DNA from: Roseibium aquae
GTDB taxonomy: Bacteria; Pseudomonadota; Alphaproteobacteria; Rhizobiales; Stappiaceae
Direction of reading: 5' to 3'
NCBI RefSeq assembly: GCF_008711285.1
Contig: NZ_VXDC01000007.1
Location: 248,001 to 312,000 of the forward strand
Length of the DNA stretch: 64,000 nucleotides
In this document: positions 41,118-50,461 of the stretch, piece after piece
How positions within the stretch are numbered: position 1 is the stretch's first letter
How the letters are laid out: each line of letters starts with the position of its first letter
The notes under the pieces: model-generated
The model's database searches: none
The model's input: only the letters and a program-made list of their open reading frames with translations
What the model was told of the DNA's origin: nothing
Translations under genes and position numbers: made by a program

Positions 41118-42083
41118 CTACCCTGTCATGAGCGTCAGGACATGGGCGGCCGCAGAGCGGGCGAGGCCCTCAAGGTCATATCCGCCCTCGAGGACCGAGA
41201 CCACCAGGCCGTCGCAGTGCTTTTCAGCGACGTTCATCAACTGGCGGGTGGCCCAGGCGAAATCCCCCTCGGTCAGGTTCAGGCCTCCCAGCGGATCGCG
41301 GTGATGGGCATCGAAACCGGCGGAGATGATGACAAGATCCGGCTCAAAACCGTCGAGCCGGGGAAGGATGGCGACCTCAAGAGCCTCCTTGAACACGGTC
41401 CCGTTGGCTCCCGGCATCAGAGGGACATTGACAATGGTATTGGCTTCTCCGGTTTCATCGGCGGCGCCGGATCCGGGATAGAGCGGCATCTGGTGGGTCG
41501 AGCAATACATCACCGTGGGATCCGACCAGAAGATGTCCTGGGTGCCATTTCCGTGATGGACATCGAAATCGATGATGGCGACCCGCTCCAGGCCGTGAAC
41601 CGACTGGGCGTAGCGCGCGGCGATCGCCGCGTTGTTGAAGAAGCAGAACCCCATCGCCCGTTCGCGTTCGGCATGGTGTCCGGGAGGGCGCGATGCACTG
41701 AAGGCATTCGAGACTTTCCGGGTGACCACCTCGTCCACCGCGCGGCAGGCGCCGCCCACCCCGCGAAGGGCCGCTTCCCAGGTTCCCGGTGACATTGTTG
41801 TATCGGCGTCGACCCGGGCGATGCCTTCCGAAGGCGACAGGACATGAAGCTGGTCCACATAGGACATTGGATGCGCGCGCGCGATGTCTTCCAGCGAGCC
41901 CATCGGGGCGATATCGCGTTCGAGCGGTTGGAAGTTCTCGTGCTCCAGGATCCGGTCTATGGCTCTCACCCTGTCAGGCCGCTCCGGATGTCCCGGGGGT
42001 GTCAGATGATCGAGGAAGGAGGGATGGTGGAGCAGCAGGGTGGACACAATCAAAAATCCAGAAACTGTAGGATGGCGTGCCAT
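41118..42083 (-). CDS. Histone deacetylase family protein (acetoin utilisation / acetylpolyamine amidohydrolase-like)
   Basis: A 321-residue zinc hydrolase of the arginase/deacetylase fold. Visible landmarks are HPERPDRVRAID near the N-terminus, RPPGHHAERERAMGFC with the His-His pair, the metal ligands in AIIDFDVHHGNGTQ and ISAGFDAHHRDPLG, and the active-site EGGYDL. The start is ATG 42083 with AGGGA five bases upstream; a GTG at 42047 (VSTLLLHHPS) would be closer to the usual family N-terminus. Substrate (acetylated polyamine or protein) is unknown. It precedes xseB. Confidence 0.9.
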   Translation of the reverse strand: MARHPTVSGFLIVSTLLLHHPSFLDHLTPPGHPERPDRVRAIDRILEHENFQPLERDIAPMGSLEDIARAHPMSYVDQLHVLSPSEGIARVDADTTMSPGTWEAALRGVGGACRAVDEVVTRKVSNAFSASRPPGHHAERERAMGFCFFNNAAIAARYAQSVHGLERVAIIDFDVHHGNGTQDIFWSDPTVMYCSTHQMPLYPGSGAADETGEANTIVNVPLMPGANGTVFKEALEVAILPRLDGFEPDLVIISAGFDAHHRDPLGGLNLTEGDFAWATRQLMNVAEKHCDGLVVSVLEGGYDLEGLARSAAAHVLTLMTG

Positions 42084-42339
42084 GTGATCCCTACCGGACG
42101 GAGCTGTCAATCGGGGGAAGTCCTGCTCGCTTGAAACGGGCGCCCGATATGTTGACTCCGACGGGCAATCTGGAGCAATTCCGGGATCAGGTTTCCTTGA
42201 GGATACAAGGAATTTTTATTTCAAAATCACTTAAACGGAACAAAGTAAAAACGCCGCTTCCTGCTATTGATAACTATTTAATTTATCTGTCTTTAACATG
42301 TATTTGTGAGAAGGGACCCCGAAGAAGAGGAGAGTTCTC
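42084..42339. other. AT-rich intergenic region before the binding-protein gene
   Basis: About 256 bases between two divergent genes. The part at 42190-42310 is clearly richer in A+T than the flanks. I found no repeat or known operator. It holds the promoters of both genes. Confidence 0.4.
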
Positions 42340-43113
42340 ATGAAATTCCAGGTTTTTTTGGCTGTAGGGTTTTCCGGTGTTCTGTTGTCGAGCGTCGCCC
42401 ATGCAGATGAGATCGAAATACTGGCGGGCGATTTGCCGCCGATGATTTTCGCGGATGGGAGCGGACGGGAAGCCGAGCTGATCAAGGGGGCTCTGGAGCG
42501 TTGCGGCCATACGGTGCGGTTCACGGTCCAGCCTTTCACGCGCCACTGGAAATCCTACGAGGCGGGAACCGGCGATGCGGTGGCAACCGTGCCGATCGGG
42601 ATGCCGCTCCCGGGAACGGCGACATCCGCCTATATCGAATATCAAAACGGTGTCTCTTACCTCGCCGGATCCGAAGCCAGCTTTTCCAGTTTGGACGATT
42701 TGGCCGGACGCAGCGTTCTGGCGTTCAAGGGCGCATCGGACATCCTGCCGGGCCTCGGTGAAGCGTCCGCCGGGTTTTCGGAATATCGCGAGGTAACGGA
42801 TCAGATCACGCAAAGCCGCATGTTGTTCGGCGGCCGCGTGGACGCCATTATCGGCGATGGCATGCTGTTTGCCGAATACAACCGCCAGCTTGGCAGCGAG
42901 AGCAATCTCGGTTTCGACCCCGCCCAACCGGTGAGCTTCCAAGCCGTATTCGACCCGTCCCCCTATGGGCTGGTGTTCCGTGATGCCGCGTTGGCCGCCG
43001 ACTTTGAAAGATGTTTCGGTGAGATGAAAGCGGACGGTAGCGCCGAGGCGATTAACAAGGCGTGGGTAGAGAAGTACAGGGAGACGTTAGGGACGTCCTA
43101 TCTGGGGTACTGA
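42340..43113 (+). CDS. Solute-binding protein of the SBP_bac_3 type
   Basis: 257 residues with a signal peptide (MKFQVFLAVGFSGVLLSSVAHA), then a periplasmic type II binding fold (EIEILAGDLPPMIFADGSGREAELIKGALERCG, SSLDDLAGRSVLAFKGASDI, GGRVDAIIGDGMLF). It has one Cys pair (ERCG ... ERCFGEM) that may form a disulfide. It resembles amino-acid binding proteins but stands alone, with no permease or ATPase nearby, so it may serve a distant transporter or act as a sensor. The upstream 250 bases are AT-rich and hold its promoter. A strong hairpin follows the stop. Confidence 0.82.
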   Translation: MKFQVFLAVGFSGVLLSSVAHADEIEILAGDLPPMIFADGSGREAELIKGALERCGHTVRFTVQPFTRHWKSYEAGTGDAVATVPIGMPLPGTATSAYIEYQNGVSYLAGSEASFSSLDDLAGRSVLAFKGASDILPGLGEASAGFSEYREVTDQITQSRMLFGGRVDAIIGDGMLFAEYNRQLGSESNLGFDPAQPVSFQAVFDPSPYGLVFRDAALAADFERCFGEMKADGSAEAINKAWVEKYRETLGTSYLGY

Positions 43114-43130
43114 GACCCGGCGCGTCAGAA

Positions 43131-43164
43131 AAAGGGCCTGGCCTTTCGTTAAACCAGGCCCTTT
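43131..43164. terminator. Bidirectional terminator between the binding-protein gene and the Sua5-type gene
   Basis: An 11-base-pair perfect stem AAAGGGCCTGG/CCAGGCCCTTT with a 12-base loop, 18 bases after the binding-protein stop. On the minus strand it is followed by TTTTTC, so it also ends leftward transcription from the Sua5-type gene. A second short inverted repeat CGAGCCT/AGGCTCG lies at 43171-43186. Confidence 0.75.
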
Positions 43165-43375
43165 GAGGTGCGAGCCTCAAGGCTCGAGGGGAGGTCCGCC
43201 GCATAGTTGACCCAGAGCCTATGCTAAGCGATTCTTTGGGTCCGGCCGACCGAATCTTTTCGTTTTCACCAATGTTCTTCACCTGTCCAAGGGGAAGAAT
43301 GTGGATATTCATCTCCGGTTTGGGGCTGTCATTGGTCTGACATGTTGCCGGCAGCGGAAACGGGACTGTTCCGTA

Positions 43376-44392
43376 TTAATCCAACGATCGGTCGACCGAA
43401 GGTCCCCGTGGCGCGGCAGCGCGGCGGAGCCGGTCGTTGATCGCTTCGCCAAGGCCGGTTTCCGGAATGGGCTGGACACAGATCCGGTCCGCCCCGGTGG
43501 CGTCGAGTTCCCGCAGAGCGCAAAACAGACGGGCCGCCGCTTCGACGAGATCTCCGTCCGGGCTCAGGTTGACAAAGGCGATCGCCCGGTCCGCGCCGGC
43601 CGGCGGCACCGGGCCGAAAGCCAGAACGGCCTCTCCGCCCTGCACCTCGGTTGCATTCAACCTCACCGCTGCTTCCGGAGCATAATGGGATCGCAGCATG
43701 CCCGGGGCCATTGGACCAGCCTGTTCGGCGGCGCCTGGTGTTGCCGAGACCGCGCAGGCCCGGCCCAGAACGTTTTCGATTGCCTCCCGCGACAGTCCTC
43801 CTGGCCTCAGGATGCAGGGGGTGTCTTCCAGACAGGACACGATGGTCGATTCGATCCCGACCGGGCACGGACCTGCATCGAGCACACCGGCAAGCCAGGG
43901 ACCCAGGTCATCGATTACGTCCTGCGCGGTGGTGGCGCTGATGCGTCCGGACCGGTTTGCGCTTGGCGCCGCCAGGGGCCGTCCTGTTTGCCGCGCCAGC
44001 ATTTGCATCGCCCGCGCGGCGGGCACCCGCAGTGCGACCGTGGCCAGGCCGGCTGTCGCAAGGTCGCAGATCGCGCTTTCGGCTCTCTTCGGCAGCACGA
44101 GGGTCATTGGCCCGGGCCAGAAAGCCTGTGCCAGCGCATCCGCGTCCGCATTGAAAACCGCGTGGCGCCGCGCGGCCTCTGCGCTTTCCACATGGGATAT
44201 GAGTGGATTGAAGTGCGGCCGGCCCTTGGCTTGAAAGATTTTCGCGCAGGCTTCGGGCGACGTTGCATCGGCGGCCAGGCCGTAAACGGTCTCGGTGGGA
44301 ACGCCGACCAACTGCCCGGTGGACAAGGCCTCGGCGGCTTCGTTCAGGCAAGCCCCGTCCGGATTTTTCGGATCGATTTTCCAGCGCCGCAT
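43376..44392 (-). CDS. Threonylcarbamoyl-AMP synthase (Sua5/TsaC, long form)
   Basis: It makes threonylcarbamoyl-AMP from threonine, bicarbonate and ATP for the universal t6A37 tRNA modification. The 338-residue protein has the YrdC domain (VGVPTETVYGLAADATSPEA, KGRPHFNPL, FWPGPMTLVLPK, APSANRSGRISATTA) and the C-terminal Sua5 domain starting after PGMLRSHYAPEAAVRL. The long form is called Sua5. The start is ATG 44392 with GGAGGGG upstream; in-frame codons above it are not needed. It is divergent from the acyl-CoA dehydrogenase gene, with a palindrome between. Confidence 0.92.
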   Translation of the reverse strand: MRRWKIDPKNPDGACLNEAAEALSTGQLVGVPTETVYGLAADATSPEACAKIFQAKGRPHFNPLISHVESAEAARRHAVFNADADALAQAFWPGPMTLVLPKRAESAICDLATAGLATVALRVPAARAMQMLARQTGRPLAAPSANRSGRISATTAQDVIDDLGPWLAGVLDAGPCPVGIESTIVSCLEDTPCILRPGGLSREAIENVLGRACAVSATPGAAEQAGPMAPGMLRSHYAPEAAVRLNATEVQGGEAVLAFGPVPPAGADRAIAFVNLSPDGDLVEAAARLFCALRELDATGADRICVQPIPETGLGEAINDRLRRAAAPRGPSVDRSLD

Positions 44393-44444
44393 CACCCCTC
44401 CGGAAACAATGTCCGTGAATCTTCCATCTTGCGCAAGACATAGG

Positions 44445-44462
44445 TTGACGTTTACGTAAACG
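44445..44462. promoter_or_regulatory. Perfect palindrome CGTTTACGTAAACG (possible LiuR-like operator)
   Basis: A 14-base perfect palindrome at 44449-44462, directly after TTGA, so TTGACGTTTACGTAAA reads through it. From memory this resembles the operator of MerR-type regulators of branched-chain amino-acid and fatty-acid degradation (LiuR). It lies 115 bases before the acyl-CoA dehydrogenase gene. A repressor or activator gene is not next to it. Confidence 0.45.
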
Positions 44463-44576
44463 ACGATAGTGTTCACACCATGCGTGTTTCGGTCGCCTTG
44501 TGCGCCGGACTTGCGATAAGGTCAAGTTGCCGGTCCGCTTGGGACAAAGAGCAATAATTATCAGGGAGGGTCGTGC

Positions 44577-46358
44577 ATGTATCGCGCGCCTGTTGAAGAG
44601 ATCGCCTTTACACTGAAAGCCGTGTGTGGCCTGGAAGACGTCCAGGCCGCCAAGCCTCATGCCGACCTCAGTGAGGATCTGATCGATGCGATCCTGTCGG
44701 AGGCCGGGAAGTTTGCCGCCGAAGAGATTGCCCCTCTCAATTCGGTGGCGGATAGCCATGGAACGACACTGAAGAATGGCGAAGTGACAACCGCGCCGGG
44801 ATGGCGGGATCTCTACCGTCGCTGGATCGAGGGCGGCTGGAACGGCCTGTCGGCTCCCGAAGAGACGGGCGGCCAGGCCTTGCCGCAGATGCTTTCGGCC
44901 GCGGCCATGGAAATGTGGAACTCCGGATCCATGGCCTTCGCCATCGGGCCGACCCTGACGATGGGCGCCATCGAGGCGATCGAAAAGCACGCCTCGGTCG
45001 CGTTGAAGGCCACCTACCTGGAAAAACTGACGTCGGGCGAATGGATGGGAACCATGAACCTGACCGAGCCGCAGGCCGGCTCCGATTTGAGTGCCCTGAG
45101 GGCGCGGGCCGAACCTCAGGGGGACGGCACGTACCGGATTTTCGGGCAGAAGATTTTCATCACCTATGGCGAACACGATCTGACGGACAACATCGTGCAT
45201 CTCGTCCTGGCGCGCTTGCCGGACGCGCCAGCGGGAACGCGCGGGATCTCGCTTTTCCTGGTTCCGAAATTCCTGGTCAACGAGGATGGGTCGCTTGGCG
45301 CGCGCAACGACGTTTGGTGCAATGGCGTCGAGCACAAGCTGGGCATTCATGGATCCCCGACCTGCACGATGATCTACGGCGACAAGGGCGGGGCCGTCGG
45401 ATGGCTGGTTGGCGAGGAAAACAAGGGCCTTGCCTGCATGTTCACCATGATGAACAACGCCCGTCTCGCGGTCGGCATTCAAGGTCTCGGCGTGGCCGAA
45501 CGCGCCACGCAGGAAGCGCAGGCCTATGCGCTGGAGCGCAAGCAGGGCCGGGTTCCCGGCCAGACGGGGGAGGGCATGATCGCCATCGCCCACCATCCGG
45601 ATATCAAGCGCTCGCTCCTGGGTATGCGTTCGCGAACGCAGGTTGCGCGGGCCATCTGCTATTCCTGCGCCCATGCCATCGACATGGCCGCAACGGCGGA
45701 AGATCCGCAGCAGAAGGCCTTTTGGTCGGAACGCGCCGGGTTCCTGACCCCCATCGCGAAGGCGATCTCGACCGACTTTGGCGTTGAGGTGGCCTCCATC
45801 GGTGTCCAGATCCACGGTGGCATGGGGTATGTGGAAGAGACCGGCGTGGCGCAGCACCTGCGCGATGCCCGCATTGCGCCGATCTATGAAGGCACCAACG
45901 GGATCCAGGCGATCGATCTTGTCGCGCGCAAGCTGCCGCTGTCCGGCGGAGATCATGTGCGCGGGTTTATTGGTGAACTCCGCGACATCGCGCGCCAGGT
46001 CATGCAGTCCAACCGGCCCGAGTTCGGCAACACGGCCGAGCGGCTGGCCCAGGCCATCGACGATTTTGAGGAAGCGACCGAATGGATGCTTCAGGCGCAA
46101 GCCGAAGGCAGGACCGATGACGTGCTTGCCGGCGCCACACCCTACCTGCGGATGGCGGGACTGACCTATGGCGGAATTTTGCTGGCCAAGGGGGCGTTGA
46201 AATCCGGTTTGGAAAACCGGGCCGCCCGGACGCAGCGCACCGTGATGGCGCGCAGCTTCGCCCTGACGCTGCTGTGTGATGTTGCCGGAATCAAACAGGA
46301 TGTCCTCGGTTCTGCGGACAGCATTCTGGCATTCGATCCGGAGGTGGTTGCGTCCTAA
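44577..46358 (+). CDS. Acyl-CoA dehydrogenase (long form, DmdC/FadE-like)
   Basis: A 593-residue flavoenzyme, the length of the long acyl-CoA dehydrogenase group that includes the methylthiopropionyl-CoA dehydrogenase DmdC. Landmarks are the N-terminal VEEIAFTLKAV of this group, MNLTEPQAGSDL and GQKIFITYGEHD for FAD and substrate binding, QIHGGMGYVEE, and the catalytic base in PIYEGTNGIQAIDL. The C-terminal extension ends in GSADSILAFDPEVVAS. Which acyl-CoA it oxidises is undecided. It starts an operon with enoyl-CoA hydratase and an SDR, suggesting fatty-acid or related acid oxidation, and may be controlled by the upstream palindrome. Confidence 0.92.
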   Translation: MYRAPVEEIAFTLKAVCGLEDVQAAKPHADLSEDLIDAILSEAGKFAAEEIAPLNSVADSHGTTLKNGEVTTAPGWRDLYRRWIEGGWNGLSAPEETGGQALPQMLSAAAMEMWNSGSMAFAIGPTLTMGAIEAIEKHASVALKATYLEKLTSGEWMGTMNLTEPQAGSDLSALRARAEPQGDGTYRIFGQKIFITYGEHDLTDNIVHLVLARLPDAPAGTRGISLFLVPKFLVNEDGSLGARNDVWCNGVEHKLGIHGSPTCTMIYGDKGGAVGWLVGEENKGLACMFTMMNNARLAVGIQGLGVAERATQEAQAYALERKQGRVPGQTGEGMIAIAHHPDIKRSLLGMRSRTQVARAICYSCAHAIDMAATAEDPQQKAFWSERAGFLTPIAKAISTDFGVEVASIGVQIHGGMGYVEETGVAQHLRDARIAPIYEGTNGIQAIDLVARKLPLSGGDHVRGFIGELRDIARQVMQSNRPEFGNTAERLAQAIDDFEEATEWMLQAQAEGRTDDVLAGATPYLRMAGLTYGGILLAKGALKSGLENRAARTQRTVMARSFALTLLCDVAGIKQDVLGSADSILAFDPEVVAS

Positions 46359-46386
46359 GCAGCTGATTTGAAAAAAGGGTATTGGA

Positions 46387-47130
46387 ATGATCACGCAGTC
46401 TGTCGAGGACGGCGTCAGGATTTTGCGTCTTGATCGACCGGAAAAGAAGAACGCCTTGACCGGGGAAATGTACACCGCCCTGGCGCAAGCGCTGGAAACG
46501 GCGAATGACGACGATACGATCCGCTGTCAGCTCATCTGCGGTCACCCGGGGGCGTTCACCGGCGGCAACGATATTGCCGACTTCCTGCAATATGCGGGCA
46601 AGGTCGACATGACGAAAACCCCGGTCGTTCGGTTTCTCCGGGCACTGGCGCGCAACGACACCCCGCTGGTGGCGGCAGTTGACGGCGTGGCCATCGGGGT
46701 GGGCGCCACGCTGCTGATGCATTGTGACATGGTGTTCGCCTCGCCCGCGGCCTTCATCCGTTCGCCGTTCGTCGATCTCGGTCTGGTGCCCGAAGCCGGG
46801 TCCAGCCTGCTCGGCCCTGCCCTGATGGGGCACGCCCGCGCCTTCGAACTCCTCTGTCTCGGACGCGGTCTTTCGGCGGAGCGGGCCTACGAAGTCGGAC
46901 TGGTGAATGAGATCGCCGACGATGCACAGGCGGCAGCGCTGGCCTGCGCCAGGGAGATTGCGGCCAAGCCCGCCGAAGCGATGAAACTGGCGCGCCGCCT
47001 CCTGCGCGGGAACACGAAACCCCTCGAGGAGCGGGTCGAAGAGGAGGCCGCGATTTTCGCGCAGCGGCTGACGGCGCCGGAAACGGTCGCGGCCTTTCAG
47101 GCCTTCATGATGAAAGGCAAGTCCGGCTGA
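46387..47130 (+). CDS. Enoyl-CoA hydratase/isomerase family protein (crotonase)
   Basis: A 247-residue crotonase. RPEKKNALTGEMYTALAQAL is the first signature; CGHPGAFTGGNDIADFLQ and VDGVAIGVGATLLMHCDMVFA form the oxyanion hole; and PEAGSSLLGPALMG follows, with Glu in the catalytic region. The isomerase-like residue pattern is not decisive. It starts 28 bases after the dehydrogenase and ends 27 bases before the SDR ATG, so it acts with them, probably hydrating the enoyl-CoA made by the first gene. Confidence 0.9.
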   Translation: MITQSVEDGVRILRLDRPEKKNALTGEMYTALAQALETANDDDTIRCQLICGHPGAFTGGNDIADFLQYAGKVDMTKTPVVRFLRALARNDTPLVAAVDGVAIGVGATLLMHCDMVFASPAAFIRSPFVDLGLVPEAGSSLLGPALMGHARAFELLCLGRGLSAERAYEVGLVNEIADDAQAAALACAREIAAKPAEAMKLARRLLRGNTKPLEERVEEEAAIFAQRLTAPETVAAFQAFMMKGKSG

Positions 47131-47157
47131 ATGCGGCCGATTGTAGGGAGACACTCA

Positions 47158-48027
47158 ATGAGTTTGCAGGGAAAGACACTCTTCATCACGGGAGCCTCCC
47201 GGGGCATCGGCAAGGCGATTGCGCTGCGCGCGGCCCGCGACGGAGCCAATATCGCGATTGCCGCGAAGACCGCCGAGCCCCATCCGAAACTGGAGGGGAC
47301 GATCTATAGCGCGGCCGAGGAGATCGAGGCGGCCGGCGGCAAAGCGCTGCCGCTTGTCCTTGATGTGCGCGACGACGAGGCGGTGAAGGCGGCCATCGAC
47401 AAGACGGCCGACACCTTTGGCGGCCTGGATATCCTGGTGAACAATGCCAGCGCCATCCAGCTCACGCCCCTGTCCCAGACAGACATGAAGCGGTTCGATC
47501 TGATGCACCAGATCAACACCCGCGGCACCATGGCCTGCTGCAAGCATGCGGCTCCGCATCTGGCCAAGGCGGACAACCCGCACATTCTCATGCTGTCCCC
47601 GCCGCTGGACATGCAGGAAAAGTGGTTCGCGCCCTTCACCCCCTATGCCATTGCCAAATATGGCATGAGCCTTCTGGTGCTCGGGCTGGCCGGGGAACTG
47701 AGATCAAAGGGCATCGGCGTTAATGCCCTGTGGCCGCGCACGACCATTGCCACGGCCGCCATCAAGAACATCATCGGCGGTGACAAGATGATGCAGCAAA
47801 GCCGGACACCCGGCATCCTGGCCGATGCCGCGTATGAGGTCTTCACCTCGCCGGCGAAGGAGTTCTCCGGCCGGTTCTTGATCGACGACACGTTCCTGGC
47901 CAGCCGCGGCGTGACCGATTTCGACCAGTACCGGGTCGATCCGTCGCTGGCCCTGGCCCCGGATTTCTTCGTGCCCGACGACAGCACGCCCCCTTGCGAT
48001 CTGGGGCCGGTGAAAGAAACCGTCTGA
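47158..48027 (+). CDS. SDR family oxidoreductase (HSDL2-like)
   Basis: The 289-residue short-chain dehydrogenase has the nucleotide-binding ITGASRGIGKAIALRAARDG, the structural NNAS, and the Tyr-x3-Lys catalytic pair in TPYAIAKYGMS. The active-site Ser is at LSPPLD in the same place as in HSDL2-like enzymes, where it is not a perfect match. The start is ATG 47158 with GGGAG upstream; a frame reading 27 bases further up is possible. It is third in the operon after the crotonase. HSDL2 relatives are linked to fatty-acid metabolism, in line with the neighbours. Confidence 0.87.
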   Translation: MSLQGKTLFITGASRGIGKAIALRAARDGANIAIAAKTAEPHPKLEGTIYSAAEEIEAAGGKALPLVLDVRDDEAVKAAIDKTADTFGGLDILVNNASAIQLTPLSQTDMKRFDLMHQINTRGTMACCKHAAPHLAKADNPHILMLSPPLDMQEKWFAPFTPYAIAKYGMSLLVLGLAGELRSKGIGVNALWPRTTIATAAIKNIIGGDKMMQQSRTPGILADAAYEVFTSPAKEFSGRFLIDDTFLASRGVTDFDQYRVDPSLALAPDFFVPDDSTPPCDLGPVKETV

Positions 48028-48071
48028 GCCGCCACGGTCCCGGGAGACGATGGCCGGCCGGTTATGTCCGG

Positions 48072-49076
48072 TCAGTCGAATTCCGGGCCGCGGGCACGGT
48101 AAGGAGTGATTTCCTTCCAGGCCTTCATCAGGGTTTCCAATTCGTCGTCGGTATGGGGCGGCAGCACGATCTCGATGCGGATCATCAGATCACCGTGCCC
48201 GCCGGTCTTGGTCGGCAGGCCCTTGCCTTTCAGCCGCATGGTCTTGCCGCTCGATGTGTTGGCCGGGATTGTGAGATTGACCGCACCGGTCAGGGTCGGG
48301 GTTCGGACCTTCGTGCCCAACACCGCCTCGTAAAGCGTCACCGGCAGGTTCAGGTAAAGGTCGTAGCCGTCGACCTCGAACAGTTTGTGCGGCCGGATCT
48401 TCAGTTCAACCATGACATCGCCGGCAGGGCCGCCGGTTTCCGAAGGATACCCCTGGGCCTTGAGACGGATTTTCTCGCCATCCGTCACGCCGGCCGGAAT
48501 CGCCACATTGACAGTCTTGCCGCTCGGCAGCGTCACCTGGGTCTTGCCGGTGGTCGCGATGTCTTCAAGGCTGACGCGGACCATGATTTCCGCATTCCTG
48601 CCCTTGGCTGGCCGGGTGGCCCCGGGGTCGCCTCGCGGGTCCGGGCCGGCGCCCGGCCCCTGCCGTCCCGCGCGGCGCCCGGCACCGCCAAACCCGCCCA
48701 GGATGTCGTTCAGGATATCGTCGAAAGCCCCGCCGCCAGGGTCGCCGGTGGTTTGATGCCGAAAACCGCGCGTGCTGCCGGCGCCTGGCCCGCCGGCTCC
48801 GCCGAAGTCGGAAAAGCCGCCAAATCCTTCAAAGCCGTGCGTCTGGAATTTCGGTTTGCCCTCCGCATCGATTTCCCCGCGGTCGAACTTTCCGCGCTTT
48901 GCACTGTCGCCGATGATCTCATAGGCCTGATTGACTTCGGAAAACCGGGTCTGGGCAGTCGGATCATCCTTGTTCTGGTCCGGGTGATACTGCTTTGCCA
49001 GCTTCCGAAAGGCCTTCTTGATGTCACTTTCGCTTGCGGTCTTCGACACACCAAGCACTGAATATGGGTCGCGCAT
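48072..49076 (-). CDS. DnaJ-domain co-chaperone (CbpA-like, no zinc finger)
   Basis: A 334-residue protein with an N-terminal J domain (DPYSVLGVSKTASESDIKKA, HPD in QYHPDQNKDD), a Gly/Phe-rich stretch (FEGFGGFSDFGGAGG and on), and a C-terminal DnaJ_C substrate domain (PRVSLEDIATTGKTQVTLPSG, NLTIPANTSSGKTMRLKGKG). The CxxCxGxG zinc repeats of canonical DnaJ are absent, so it is CbpA-type. It should stimulate DnaK on unfolded clients. It converges on the SDR gene; divergent neighbours are unrelated. Confidence 0.92.
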   Translation of the reverse strand: MRDPYSVLGVSKTASESDIKKAFRKLAKQYHPDQNKDDPTAQTRFSEVNQAYEIIGDSAKRGKFDRGEIDAEGKPKFQTHGFEGFGGFSDFGGAGGPGAGSTRGFRHQTTGDPGGGAFDDILNDILGGFGGAGRRAGRQGPGAGPDPRGDPGATRPAKGRNAEIMVRVSLEDIATTGKTQVTLPSGKTVNVAIPAGVTDGEKIRLKAQGYPSETGGPAGDVMVELKIRPHKLFEVDGYDLYLNLPVTLYEAVLGTKVRTPTLTGAVNLTIPANTSSGKTMRLKGKGLPTKTGGHGDLMIRIEIVLPPHTDDELETLMKAWKEITPYRARGPEFD

Positions 49077-49276
49077 TCTTCCGTCACCAAATCTGACTGG
49101 AGCTACATTCCGCGAAAGCCTGTGCCAAACACCGCGTGAAAATCGCTGGCCTGGGCAGGGCGCGGTTTATTTCGGTTGCACTCTATATCGGAATTTCTAG
49201 GAAAAAATTCCAGATCACAGCGTGTGAAACTGGTCTTTTCACCGTTCGCTTTGTTTTACCTGGAAACGGCCGCAGT

Positions 49277-49756
49277 TCAAGCAGGCCCGGCGCTGAGGCC
49301 GGTTATCAGGACGGCATTTCGGGCATCGCGACAGGCGGTGCCGGAATAGATCTGGACGCCGGCGATCGTGTTCGCGGTCGTTGAAAAGCCAAGGCACCCG
49401 GTTTGCGCCAAAGCATCCGTGTCGAGATCGGTCAGCGTGCCCGAGTTGCCGCTGTCCGGATTGCTCCACGGCACCCGGACCCCGGCGAGATCCAAATCGC
49501 TGCTCAGCGCGGAGCCGATCGCTTCGGCGATGAACGCCCGATCATCCTGACCGATATCGGCATAGGCGATGTCCGTTCCGGAAGAAATGGCGCCAGTCAG
49601 CAGCATTGGGGTTTCCACATCCGTGCTGCCGAGCGGGACCGTCACCTGGCTGCACCCGGCGGCGATACCGGCGATCAAACCGGCTGCCACAAACCGGGAG
49701 CGGCCAAGCGGCTGGATCTTTGACCGGTGAGCAGTATATGAACCAACGCACGCCAT
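49277..49756 (-). CDS. Small lipoprotein of the RT0821/Lpp0805 surface family
   Basis: 159 residues. The signal peptide has a lipobox near [13 protein letters not shown], so a lipid-anchored surface or periplasmic protein is likely. The body has the family feature [13 protein letters not shown], matching the W-x-N-x2-S/T-G-N pattern of the RT0821/Lpp0805 group, and two further cysteines (TGCLGF, TACRDA). The usual glycine zipper is absent. The start is ATG 49756 with GAGG upstream. Divergent from pdxH, with about 66 bases between starts. Function unknown. Confidence 0.72.
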   Translation of the reverse strand: MACVGSYTAHRSKIQPLGRSRFVAAGLIAGIAAGCSQVTVPLGSTDVETPMLLTGAISSGTDIAYADIGQDDRAFIAEAIGSALSSDLDLAGVRVPWSNPDSGNSGTLTDLDTDALAQTGCLGFSTTANTIAGVQIYSGTACRDARNAVLITGLSAGPA

Positions 49757-49822
49757 ATCGAGGCCTCTGGTAACCACTCCAACCGGGGTTGGAGACCGAA
49801 TAAACCCATTGAAGCGAGTCCA

Positions 49823-50458
49823 ATGACAGACATCCACGATCCCGCCAAAGAGTTAACAAACGGTGACTTCACGGAAGCATCGGAACCATTTCAGCTTTTT
49901 GGACAGTGGCTTGAAGATGCGACAGCGTCGGAGCCCAACGATCCGAATGCGCTTGCTCTTTCCACGGTCGATGCGGACGGCTTGCCGAATGTGCGCATGG
50001 TGCTCCTGAAGGGCTTCGACGAACACGGCTTCGTCTTCTACACCAACCTGGAGAGCGCCAAAGGACGCGAGTTGCTTGGCGCGCGCAAGGCGGCCATGTG
50101 TTTCCATTGGAAGTCCCTGAGGCGCCAGATCCGCATTCGCGGGACCGTCGCCACCGTGGCCGACGAGGAAGCGGACGCCTACTACCAGTCCCGGCCAAGG
50201 GGCAGCCGGATCGGCGCCTGGGCTTCCAAACAGTCGCGGCCGCTGGAAAGCCGGTTTGCCTTGGAAAAGGAAGTCGCCCGCTACACCGCCAAATTCGCGA
50301 TTGGCGAAATTCCCCGGCCAGACCATTGGACCGGGCTGCGCCTGACGCCTTTGTCGATCGAATTCTGGCATGACCGGCCGTTCCGGTTGCATGATCGGGT
50401 CGTGTTCCGCCGCGACGCAGACGGCACGGGCTGGCAAAAACAGCGCCTCTATCCCTGA
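49823..50458 (+). CDS. pdxH: Pyridoxamine/pyridoxine 5'-phosphate oxidase
   Basis: PdxH oxidises pyridoxine or pyridoxamine 5'-phosphate to pyridoxal 5'-phosphate using FMN. The 211-residue protein has the FMN-binding [21 protein letters not shown] and the second [20 protein letters not shown], the R-S-RIGAWAS loop, and the conserved C-terminus WQKQRLYP. Length is standard. It is divergent from the RT0821-like gene and overlaps no other gene; the 3' end lies four bases from the stop of the convergent corA. Confidence 0.96.
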   Translation: MTDIHDPAKELTNGDFTEASEPFQLFGQWLEDATASEPNDPNALALSTVDADGLPNVRMVLLKGFDEHGFVFYTNLESAKGRELLGARKAAMCFHWKSLRRQIRIRGTVATVADEEADAYYQSRPRGSRIGAWASKQSRPLESRFALEKEVARYTAKFAIGEIPRPDHWTGLRLTPLSIEFWHDRPFRLHDRVVFRRDADGTGWQKQRLYP

Positions 50459-50461
50459 CGG

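Noticed and set aside
43908-46475. 855-codon minus-strand open frame across the acyl-CoA dehydrogenase gene
   Set aside because: It is antisense to a complete acyl-CoA dehydrogenase with intact motifs. Long antisense frames are expected at this GC content. No recognisable domain beyond the true Sua5-type gene tail.
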